DNA of 13,090 bases from Oscillospiraceae bacterium (GTDB lineage: Bacteria; Bacillota; Clostridia; Oscillospirales; Oscillospiraceae). The notes beneath the pieces are model-generated. The model had not been told where the DNA came from and did no database searches. It worked only from the letters and a program-made list of their open reading frames with translations. The translations under genes were made by a program, and so were the position numbers. The stretch covers positions 1 to 13,090 of the forward strand of contig JAHHRR010000045.1 of assembly GCA_020025655.1 (NCBI GenBank), in the 5' to 3' direction. This document shows, piece after piece, positions 1 through 5,960 of this stretch. Within the stretch, counting starts at the first letter, position 1; every line of letters begins with the position of its first letter.

Positions 1-70
1 TTTCGTTCTCCATATCAATAAGCTGATACTTAAGGGAAGAACTGCCTGCGTTGATAACTAAAATTTTCAT
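1..70 (-). CDS. ackA: acetate kinase, N-terminal fragment (cut by window edge)
   Basis: Read on the minus strand from the ATG at 70-68, the 23 visible codons begin MKILVINAGSSSLKYQLID. This is the classic acetate kinase N-terminus, with the N-A-G-S-S-S-x-K signature of the phosphate-binding region of the acetokinase family. The family converts acetyl phosphate plus ADP to acetate plus ATP in the cytosol, the energy-yielding last step of fermentative acetate production. A good Shine-Dalgarno (AGAAAGGAAA, complement of 77-86) precedes the start. The rest lies outside the window. The gene is transcribed away from tmcAL, whose product consumes acetate, so the divergent pair is metabolically linked; whether regulation is shared cannot be told. 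Butyrate kinase shares part of this motif and is a less likely alternative. Confidence 0.9.
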   Translation of the reverse strand, partial: MKILVINAGSSSLKYQLIDMENE

Positions 71-87
71 TTTATGTTTCCTTTCTA

Positions 88-116
88 TTGTAAATCATAC
101 GCAAATTAAGTAGAAT
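88..116 (+). promoter_or_regulatory. possible tmcAL promoter
   Basis: TTGTAA (88-93) and TAGAAT (111-116) are separated by 17 bases, a sigma-A-type arrangement matching four and five of six positions. Transcription would start near 123, leaving a leader of about 65 bases. That leader contains a small dyad, AAAAAGG (150-156) with CCTTTTT (162-168), just before the Shine-Dalgarno. It has only two G-C pairs, so a strong terminator is unlikely. Confidence 0.4.
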
Positions 117-131
117 AGACATACACCACTT

Positions 132-159
132 ATTTTAATACAAATACCCAAAAAGGCAA
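132..159 (-). promoter_or_regulatory. possible ackA promoter
   Basis: On the minus strand TTGCCT (159-154) and TAAAAT (137-132) are separated by 16 bases and lie about 60 bases upstream of the ackA start. They match four and five of six consensus positions. This is a prediction from sequence alone; the region is AT-rich, so chance matches are common. Confidence 0.35.
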
Positions 160-187
160 GCCCTTTTTTATGAAAAGAGGTAAGAAA

Positions 188-1393
188 ATGAGCGTAATAG
201 GCGTAGTTTGCGAATATAACCCGTTTCACAACGGCCATGAGTACCATTTGAAGATGAGTAAAAAGTCACTTGGCGAGGATTCTCCGGTAATATGTGTAAT
301 GTCGGGAGACTTTGTTCAGCGTGGCGAGGCTGCGGTGTATTCAAAGTTTGCAAGAGCAGAGGCGGCGTGCCGCTGCGGAGCGAACCTTGTAGTTGAACTG
401 CCGCTTCCCTGGGCGCTTTCCTCTGCGGAAAATTTTGCCAGAGGGTCTGTTGCTCTGCTGGATGCATTGGGGGCTACTCACCTCAGCTTCGGAAGTGAGA
501 CCGGCGAGATTGAGCCGCTGGATAAGCTTGCTCAGGTGCTTTTAGACCCTGCAATTCAGGCAGATATAAAAGAGATTATGAGTAAGGACGCAAGCCTTTC
601 GTATGCCGCTGCAAGGCAGCTGGCTGTTGAGAAGCGAGAAGGCGAGTTTGCACAGCAGCTGGAGCTTCCGAATAACATCCTTGCGGTTGAATATATTAAG
701 GCAATCTATGACCTGCGGCTCAATATTGCGCCTATGACCGTGCAGCGCTTCGGGAGCGGACACGATAAGCAGTTTACCGGCAAAGGGCCCAAATCGGCCT
801 CAGAGCTGAGAAGCCTTTTGTTCAGAGGTATGGACCCGTTTGAACACATTCCTGCGGCTGCAGTGAAGGTATATAAAAGAGAGCGGGAGCAGGGAAGGGA
901 GCTTGCTGATAGAGAGCTTCTGGAAACTGCGCTGCTTTCAAGAATGAGACTTTTTGACGAGGCATACTATGAAGCTCTGCCTGACGGGGCTGACGGCATA
1001 GGCAGAAGATTATACAAGGCGGCAAAGGAAGAGACAAGCCTTGACTCGATTCTTGCCCAGACTAAAACGAAACGCTATGCGCTTTCAAGGATACGCCGTA
1101 TGTGCCTTTGTGCAGGTCTGGGTGTAAAGGCAGGAATGAGTGACGGAATACCGCCTTACGCAAGAGTTCTTGCCGCAGACAGCAGGGGATGTGAGCTGCT
1201 GAAGGAAATAAATAAAAAAGAAAGCATACCCGTTATTACAAAACCTGCATCTGTCAGGGAGCTTTCACCCGAGTGCAGAAGTCTTTTTGAACTGGGTTCT
1301 GCGGCACATGACTTCTATGTTTTAGGATACAGAGCAGCAGCCGAGCGAAGAGGCGGCATGGAATGGAGAACAAGTCCCGCTATTATAAAATGA
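188..1393 (+). CDS. tmcAL: tRNA(Met) cytidine acetate ligase TmcAL (YlbM family)
   Basis: The 401-residue product matches the TmcAL/YlbM family, which activates acetate with ATP and acetylates the wobble cytidine 34 of elongator tRNA-Met to N4-acetylcytidine, aiding accurate AUG decoding. Visible hallmarks are the N-terminal nucleotidyltransferase motif GVVCEYNPFHNGH (residues 5-17, with the H-x-G-H-type ATP site), then VVELPLPWA, an SFGSETG segment, LPNNILAVEYIKA, and the tRNA-binding C-terminal part with a TKRY...RRM stretch. Length agrees with the roughly 400-residue family. I chose ATG 188 because AAGAGG (175-180) sits 7 bases upstream and the protein then begins directly at the family N-terminus. 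An in-frame ATG at 170 has no ribosome binding site and would make the Shine-Dalgarno coding. It lies divergent from ackA, whose product makes acetate, the TmcAL substrate. Confidence 0.93.
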   Translation: MSVIGVVCEYNPFHNGHEYHLKMSKKSLGEDSPVICVMSGDFVQRGEAAVYSKFARAEAACRCGANLVVELPLPWALSSAENFARGSVALLDALGATHLSFGSETGEIEPLDKLAQVLLDPAIQADIKEIMSKDASLSYAAARQLAVEKREGEFAQQLELPNNILAVEYIKAIYDLRLNIAPMTVQRFGSGHDKQFTGKGPKSASELRSLLFRGMDPFEHIPAAAVKVYKREREQGRELADRELLETALLSRMRLFDEAYYEALPDGADGIGRRLYKAAKEETSLDSILAQTKTKRYALSRIRRMCLCAGLGVKAGMSDGIPPYARVLAADSRGCELLKEINKKESIPVITKPASVRELSPECRSLFELGSAAHDFYVLGYRAAAERRGGMEWRTSPAIIK

Positions 1394-1425
1394 GAGAAAT
1401 ATCAGCCTTATAAACACAATATCGG

Positions 1426-1454
1426 TTTACAGATGTACCGAAATATGTTACTAT
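1426..1454 (+). promoter_or_regulatory. possible prfA promoter with extended -10
   Basis: TTTACA (1426-1431) and TACTAT (1449-1454) are 17 bases apart, with TG at 1446-1447 giving an extended -10 pattern. It lies in the 98-base gap between tmcAL and prfA, about 40 bases before the prfA start. An imperfect dyad (CGGT 1423-1426 / ACCG 1437-1440, flanked by ATAT on both sides) overlaps the -35 element. No terminator is visible after tmcAL, so read-through may also reach prfA. Confidence 0.4.
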
Positions 1455-1491
1455 TCTAAACTAGATGATTTTTGGATAATGGAGACTTTCA

Positions 1492-2562
1492 ATGTTTGAC
1501 AGGCTTAAAGTGCTTAAAAATCAATATGAGGAAATCTGCAGGCGGCTGGAAATGCCGGAGACATATGCAGATCCGGCTCTCTATGCAAAACTCGATAAAG
1601 AGAGCAGAGAAATAGGCCCTGTGGTTGAGGCCTATACAGCTTACGAAAATGCCTGTAATGCCATGAACGAGGCATTAGAGCTTATGGATGATCCTGAAAT
1701 GAGAGAGCTTGCTCAGGATGAATATAAGGATGCCAAGGCTTTAAAGGAAAAGCTCGAGAATGATATAAGAATTCTGCTTCTGCCCAAAGACCCCAATGAT
1801 GACAAGAACGTCATTATGGAAATCCGTGGCGGCGTAGGCGGCGAAGAGGGTATGCTTTTTGCATACGACCTTTTCAGAATGTATTCCATGTACGCCGAAC
1901 GCAAGGGCTGGAAAATTGATGTTGTCAATATAAATGAAACCGAACTCGGCGGCATTAAGGAAATAAGCTTCGTGGTTGAAGGTGCGGGTGCTTATTCCAG
2001 ACTTAAATTTGAAGCCGGCGGCCACAGGGTGCAGCGAGTACCTGTTACAGAATCAGGAGGCAGAATCCATACATCAGCAGCAACGGTTGCAGTGCTTCCG
2101 CAGGTGGAAGAGGTTGATTTTAAGCTGGATATGAACGATCTTAAAATAGATACCTACCGCTCATCCGGCGCAGGCGGTCAGCACGTTAACAAAACAGAGA
2201 GCGCAATCAGAATAACCCATATTCCCACCGGAGTTGTGGTTGAGTGTCAGGATGAACGAAGCCAGTATAAAAATAAAGACAGAGCAATGCAGATTCTCCG
2301 CTCAAAGCTTTACGAAGAGGAGCAGAGAAAGCAGAACGCAGCAGTTGCCGCAGAGCGAAAGAGTCAGATAGGTTCGGGCGACAGAAGCGAGAGAATAAGA
2401 ACATATAATTTCCCTCAGAACCGAGTTACCGACCACAGACTTACAGGAGATAACAAAAACTTCAATATATCAAATATAATAAACGGTGACCTTGATCCGC
2501 TTATAGACGCCCTTGTGACGGCTGCACAGGCAGAAAAGCTTGCAATGCAGCAGGAGGCATAA
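1492..2562 (+). CDS. prfA: peptide chain release factor 1 (RF1)
   Basis: The 356-residue protein is a complete class I release factor, which recognises UAA and UAG in the ribosomal A site and triggers hydrolysis of peptidyl-tRNA. The tripeptide anticodon P-V-T is at residues 184-186, within RVQRVPVTESGGRIHTSA, marking RF1 rather than RF2. The catalytic GGQ is at 228-230, followed by the usual HVNKTES stretch. The N-terminal domain (about 1-100) is the helical region that contacts the GTPase centre. The start has GGAG (1481-1484) 7 bases upstream. The stop codon overlaps the next start as TAATG, suggesting translational coupling to tsaC-coaE. In many Bacillota prmC, which methylates the GGQ glutamine, sits between prfA and the tsaC gene; here it does not. 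Confidence 0.97.
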   Translation: MFDRLKVLKNQYEEICRRLEMPETYADPALYAKLDKESREIGPVVEAYTAYENACNAMNEALELMDDPEMRELAQDEYKDAKALKEKLENDIRILLLPKDPNDDKNVIMEIRGGVGGEEGMLFAYDLFRMYSMYAERKGWKIDVVNINETELGGIKEISFVVEGAGAYSRLKFEAGGHRVQRVPVTESGGRIHTSAATVAVLPQVEEVDFKLDMNDLKIDTYRSSGAGGQHVNKTESAIRITHIPTGVVVECQDERSQYKNKDRAMQILRSKLYEEEQRKQNAAVAAERKSQIGSGDRSERIRTYNFPQNRVTDHRLTGDNKNFNISNIINGDLDPLIDALVTAAQAEKLAMQQEA

Positions 2563-3779
2563 TGAAAACCATAATTTTTAAAGATGACCTTTCAGAGGCA
2601 GCTGAGTTTCTGAAAGAAGGAAAGCTTGTGGCGGTTCCTACCGAGACTGTTTATGGTCTTGCAGGAAACGGGCTCAATGAAAATGCAGTAAAAGATATCT
2701 ATGAGGTAAAGGGCAGACCGGAAGTGAAGCCCCTCTCCCTTATGGTTTCAGGACCTGAGGAAATGGAGAAATACTGCGAAGATGTGCCGGAATCAGCAAA
2801 GAAACTTGCAGAGCGTTTCTGGCCGGGGCCTGTAACCATAATTTTGAAGTCAAAAGATATCGTACCTGAAATTGTAAGGGCAGGCGGTGAAACGCTGGGA
2901 CTCAGATGCCCTGACCATGAGCTTACGCTCAGGCTTTTAAAGCTCAGCGGAGTTCCTTTTGCAGCACCCTCAGCAAATCCCTCAGGAGAGGAAAGCCCGA
3001 AGGATGCAGAAAAGGTCAGAGCTTATTTTGACGGAAAGATATCCGGAATAGTTGACGGCGGACTATGCTCTCTGGGCAGAGAATCCACCATAATTGACAT
3101 GAGCAGAACCCCGTACAGGATTCTGCGTCAGGGTGCGCTTTCGGAAGAAGATATTCAGAATGCACTTATAGAGAACATGACCGTTATCGGCATTACCGGC
3201 GGTACAGGCTGCGGAAAAACCACCGGCCTTATGGAGCTTGAGGCGCAGGGGGCATTAGTGCTTGACTGCGATGAAATCTACCATGAGCTTCTGGAAAACA
3301 GCGAAGATATGTTAAGCGAGCTTAAAACCCGCTATCCCGAAGCTTTCCCGGAGGGTGTTTTCGACAGAAAGGCTCTTGGAAGAGTAGTTTTCAATGATGA
3401 AGAGGCCCTAAAAGAGCTTAATGCTATTACCCATAAATATGTCGGCGCTGAGGTACAAAACAGGCTTAAAAATCATGCGCTGAACGGCGGCACAATGGCA
3501 GTTGTTGATGCAATCGAGCTTATAAGCAGCGGTCTTGGAAAAATCTGTGATTATACAATAGCTGTGGTTGCAAAAGACGAAACCAGAATAGCCAGAATAA
3601 TGGCTAGAGATAATATAAGCTATGAATATGCTCAGATGCGGGTAAAGGCTCAGAAACCGATGAGCTATTTTTCCGAAAACTGTGATTATACTATCTCTAA
3701 TGATGATACCAGAGAAGAGTTTAGATATAATTTTAGAACACTAATTGAGGAGGCAAACAAAAATGGAAGAAAAAAATGA
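2562..3779 (+). CDS. tsaC-coaE: fused threonylcarbamoyl-AMP synthase (TsaC) and dephospho-CoA kinase (CoaE)
   Basis: One uninterrupted 405-residue frame encodes two full-length enzymes. Residues 1 to about 204 are a TsaC/YrdC domain, which makes threonylcarbamoyl-AMP from threonine, bicarbonate and ATP for tRNA t6A37. It shows PTETVYGLAG (26-35), the K-x-R motif with K56 and S59 (KGRPEVKPLS), and APSANPSG (135-142). Residues 206-405 are a dephospho-CoA kinase, the last step of coenzyme A synthesis. It shows a P-loop GGTGCGKT (213-220), D-x-D at 235/237, FDRKALGRVVF, and the lid-like ARIMARDNISYEYAQMRV. Each half equals the normal length of its stand-alone family, with practically no linker. 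The substrate-site segment reads DAIELISSG, where many CoaE proteins have a P-L-L-F-E-type sequence, and HKYV replaces the common HP. AGGAGG (2552-2557) lies inside the end of prfA. Met206 could in principle start a separate CoaE, but it has only a weak upstream purine stretch. Confidence 0.93.
   Translation: MKTIIFKDDLSEAAEFLKEGKLVAVPTETVYGLAGNGLNENAVKDIYEVKGRPEVKPLSLMVSGPEEMEKYCEDVPESAKKLAERFWPGPVTIILKSKDIVPEIVRAGGETLGLRCPDHELTLRLLKLSGVPFAAPSANPSGEESPKDAEKVRAYFDGKISGIVDGGLCSLGRESTIIDMSRTPYRILRQGALSEEDIQNALIENMTVIGITGGTGCGKTTGLMELEAQGALVLDCDEIYHELLENSEDMLSELKTRYPEAFPEGVFDRKALGRVVFNDEEALKELNAITHKYVGAEVQNRLKNHALNGGTMAVVDAIELISSGLGKICDYTIAVVAKDETRIARIMARDNISYEYAQMRVKAQKPMSYFSENCDYTISNDDTREEFRYNFRTLIEEANKNGRKK
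3703..3731 (+). promoter_or_regulatory. possible internal promoter for the aminopeptidase gene
   Basis: Inside the last codons of coaE, a consensus -10 TATAAT (3726-3731) is preceded after 17 bases by ATGATA (3703-3708), which matches four of six -35 positions. A transcript would start near 3738, just upstream of the strong Shine-Dalgarno at 3747. It would give the aminopeptidase a short leader and expression independent of prfA. Sequence-based prediction only. Confidence 0.4.
3747..3753 (+). promoter_or_regulatory. ribosome binding site deciding the aminopeptidase start
   Basis: GAGGAGG lies within the 3' end of coaE, 9 bases before ATG 3763. It rules out the upstream in-frame TTG at 3745, which would make the ribosome binding site part of the coding sequence. 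Confidence 0.8.
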
Positions 3780-5157
3780 TGAACTGAGAAGCAAGCTCTT
3801 TTACGAACAGAAAAACGGCTACGATCTCATAGACACCAATGAGCGCATTGATGTCGAAAACTACTGCAGAGACTACATGGAGTTCCTCGATAACTCCCGT
3901 ACTGAGCGTGAGGCAGTAGTAAACGCAATCGCTGAGGCAGAGGAGAACGGCTTTGTCGAGTTTGTACCCGGCATGGAACTCAAACCCGGTATGAGAGTTT
4001 ACAAGAACAACCGTGGCAAGGCTCTTATGCTGGCTGTTATAGGCAAGAAGTCTCTTGCAGAGGGCGCTGTTATTGCAGGCGCTCATGTTGATGCACCCAG
4101 AATAGACCTCAAGCAGATCACTGTATACGAGTCCGATGAGATGTGCTACTTCAAGACACATTACTACGGCGGCATCAAGAAGTATCAGTGGGTTACCATT
4201 CCTCTTGAGCTTCACGGTGTTGTAGCTCTTAAAAACGGCGAGGTTGTAAACATCAGCATCGGCCGTGAGCCCGGTGAGCCTAAGTTCGTTATTACTGATC
4301 TTCTGCCCCATCTTGCACAGGATCAGATGAGAAAGACTATGGCAGAAGGCATTACCGGTGAAGGCCTTAACATCCTTATCGGCTCCACTCCTTACGCTGA
4401 TGAAGGAAAAGACAGAGTAAAGCTTGCTGTTCTCAGCATCCTCAATGATATGTACGGCATTACCGAGGAGGACTTCCTCTCCGCAGAGCTTACCGCAGTT
4501 CCCGGATTTGATGTAACCGAGATCGGTCTTGACCGCTCCCTCATCGGCGGCTACGGTCACGACGACAGGGTGTGCGCATATGCAGAACTGAAGGCTATCT
4601 TTGACGTTGAAGATCCCGAGAAAACCTGCGTATGTATTCTGGCTGACAAGGAAGAAATCGGTTCTGAGGGCGTTTCCGGTATGCAGAGCGCTGCTTTCGA
4701 CACCTTCATGGAAGATCTGTGCGAGATTCAGGGTGTTCCTGTTCGCCGCTGCTTCGAGAAGAGCTTCTGCCTGTCTGCTGACGTCTGCAATGCTTACGAT
4801 CCTCTCTATCCTGAGGTTTCCGAGAAGCGCAGCGACTCCAAGATAAATTACGGCATGGGTATCTGCAAGTTCACAGGCGCAAGAGGCAAATCCGGCACCA
4901 GTGATGCTTCTGCAGAGGTTGTTGCATATCTGCGCCGTCTGTTTGCAGAAAACGGTGTTGTATGGCAGATGGCTGAGCTTGGTAAAGTCGACCAGGGCGG
5001 CGGCGGTACCATCGCAAAGTTCATGGCTAACCGCAACATTGATACTATTGATGCAGGTGTTCCTGTACTCAGTATGCACGCTCCCTTTGAAGTTGTTTCA
5101 AAGTTCGACTGCTACATGACCTACAAAGGCGTTCTTGCTGCATATCAGGATAAATAA
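3763..5157 (+). CDS. apeA: M18 family zinc aminopeptidase
   Basis: The 464-residue protein belongs to peptidase family M18 (aspartyl aminopeptidase-like, di-zinc, usually dodecameric and cytosolic), which removes N-terminal residues from peptides. Metal and active-site landmarks are visible in order: AHVDAP (H108, D110), GHDDR (D267/D268), DKEEIGSE (E297, E298), SADVCNAYDP (D340), and LSMHAPFE (H439) near the C-terminus. The DQGGGGTIAKF stretch and overall length resemble the ApeA-type branch rather than the shorter ApeB type; I hold that symbol with moderate confidence. The gene overlaps coaE by 17 bases. Its codons differ clearly from the neighbours: it favours C-ending and AAG/CGT/CTT codons and has almost no TTA, CTA or TCA, as expected of a highly expressed gene. 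A strong terminator follows. Substrate preference cannot be told. Confidence 0.92.
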   Translation: MEEKNDELRSKLFYEQKNGYDLIDTNERIDVENYCRDYMEFLDNSRTEREAVVNAIAEAEENGFVEFVPGMELKPGMRVYKNNRGKALMLAVIGKKSLAEGAVIAGAHVDAPRIDLKQITVYESDEMCYFKTHYYGGIKKYQWVTIPLELHGVVALKNGEVVNISIGREPGEPKFVITDLLPHLAQDQMRKTMAEGITGEGLNILIGSTPYADEGKDRVKLAVLSILNDMYGITEEDFLSAELTAVPGFDVTEIGLDRSLIGGYGHDDRVCAYAELKAIFDVEDPEKTCVCILADKEEIGSEGVSGMQSAAFDTFMEDLCEIQGVPVRRCFEKSFCLSADVCNAYDPLYPEVSEKRSDSKINYGMGICKFTGARGKSGTSDASAEVVAYLRRLFAENGVVWQMAELGKVDQGGGGTIAKFMANRNIDTIDAGVPVLSMHAPFEVVSKFDCYMTYKGVLAAYQDK

Positions 5158-5170
5158 TTTGAAAACTATT

Positions 5171-5201
5171 AAACCGACATCCTATGGATGTCGGTTTTTT
5201 T
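5171..5201 (+). terminator. Rho-independent terminator after the aminopeptidase gene
   Basis: A perfect 12-bp stem (5171-5182 with 5186-5197) with a three-base TAT loop runs into seven T residues (5195-5201). It ends 13 to 44 bases after the stop codon and separates the prfA unit from tepA. Confidence 0.93.
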
Positions 5202-5238
5202 ATTGCTTTTTCGGGGAACATATTCTTGAGGTGATATT

Positions 5239-5859
5239 ATGGAAGAAGTTAAAGAACTGGGCAGCAGCCGAGAGGGGAGCATACAGTGCCTTACTATCGT
5301 GGGGCAGATAGAAGGACACCAGCTTCTGCCGGATGATTCAAAGGCTACAAAATACGAACACGTCCTGCCGCTTATTGCGGCTGTGGAGGAAAGTCCCGAA
5401 ATTGAAGGACTCCTTATCCTCCTTAATACAATGGGCGGTGATGTGGAGGCGGGGCTTGCCATAGCGGAGCTTATTGCAGGTATGAAAAAGCCCACTGTTT
5501 CACTGGTTCTCGGCGGCAGCCATTCAATAGGTGTGCCCATTGCTGTTGCGGCAAAGCGCAGCATGATTGCGCCGTCTGCTGCAATGACTATACATCCTGT
5601 GAGATTTAACGGGGTCATTATAGGTGTTCCCCAGACCTACAATTATTTTTCCAGAATTCAGGAGAGAATAGTAAGCTTTGTAACTGAGCACTCAAATATT
5701 AAAAGAGAAAAATTCCTCGAGTATATGACAAACACTGATGAGCTTGCAAACGATGTGGGCAGCGTGATTTACGGCAGCGAAGCGGTTGAGAGCGGACTCA
5801 TTGACTGCATTGGGACATTGTCAGATGCACTGGATTACCTTCACGGGTATGCCAAATAA
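5239..5859 (+). CDS. tepA: ClpP-class serine peptidase, TepA/YmfB type
   Basis: The 206-residue protein has the ClpP/crotonase fold sequence pattern: LNTMGGDVEAGLAIAE (the ClpP-type N-x-x-G-G segment), GGSHSIG with the nucleophile Ser96, MTIHPV with His119, and a late acidic residue (Asp172 in ELANDVG) before EAVESGLID. Ser-His-Asp spacing parallels ClpP. It lacks a signal peptide and membrane segments, so it is probably cytosolic. In Bacillus subtilis the homologue TepA (YmfB) lies close upstream of spoIIIE and has been linked to protein export or signal peptide processing; its true substrate is uncertain. Here uppP and ftsK follow, preserving much of that order. The start has GAGGTGAT (5228-5235) just upstream. 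A clear promoter was not seen in the 80-base gap after the terminator. An authentic ClpP is less likely because the motifs and context fit TepA better. Confidence 0.88.
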   Translation: MEEVKELGSSREGSIQCLTIVGQIEGHQLLPDDSKATKYEHVLPLIAAVEESPEIEGLLILLNTMGGDVEAGLAIAELIAGMKKPTVSLVLGGSHSIGVPIAVAAKRSMIAPSAAMTIHPVRFNGVIIGVPQTYNYFSRIQERIVSFVTEHSNIKREKFLEYMTNTDELANDVGSVIYGSEAVESGLIDCIGTLSDALDYLHGYAK

Positions 5860-5899
5860 GGGCAGGTGCTAAAAACAGCGTCAGCATCGGCGCACAGAC

Positions 5900-5928
5900 T
5901 TGTAATCGCAGAAAAAATATGATAAACT
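5900..5928 (+). promoter_or_regulatory. possible uppP promoter with extended -10
   Basis: TTGTAA (5900-5905) and TAAACT (5923-5928) are 17 bases apart, with TG at 5920-5921 forming an extended -10. Transcription would start near 5935, giving uppP a leader of about 26 bases that lacks the left arm of the inverted repeat described at 5885-5963. Confidence 0.35.
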
Positions 5929-5946
5929 CTAATTTACGATTATTGT

Positions 5947-5951
5947 GGGGG
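5947..5951 (+). promoter_or_regulatory. G-rich ribosome binding site deciding the uppP start
   Basis: GGGGG can pair with the anti-Shine-Dalgarno through a G-U wobble and lies 9 bases before ATG 5961. The earlier in-frame ATG at 5919 has no comparable site, so 5961 is preferred. Confidence 0.6.
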
Positions 5952-5960
5952 TATGCGCCG

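Noticed and set aside
150..168. Hairpin AAAAAGG/CCTTTTT before tmcAL as a possible attenuator.
   Set aside because: Only two G-C pairs support the stem, so it is too weak to call a terminator; it could be chance in AT-rich sequence.
170..187. Upstream in-frame ATG for tmcAL.
   Set aside because: It has no ribosome binding site and would place the AAGAGG motif inside the coding sequence; the family N-terminus begins at 188.
3733..5079. A 448-codon open frame on the minus strand opposite the aminopeptidase gene.
   Set aside because: It is in exact codon register with the sense gene and stays open only because TTA, CTA and TCA codons are avoided there. It starts with GTG, and its product resembles no family I know.
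5919..5960. Upstream in-frame ATG for uppP.
   Set aside because: No ribosome binding site precedes it, and it adds residues not typical of UppP. ATG 5961 has a G-rich site at proper spacing.
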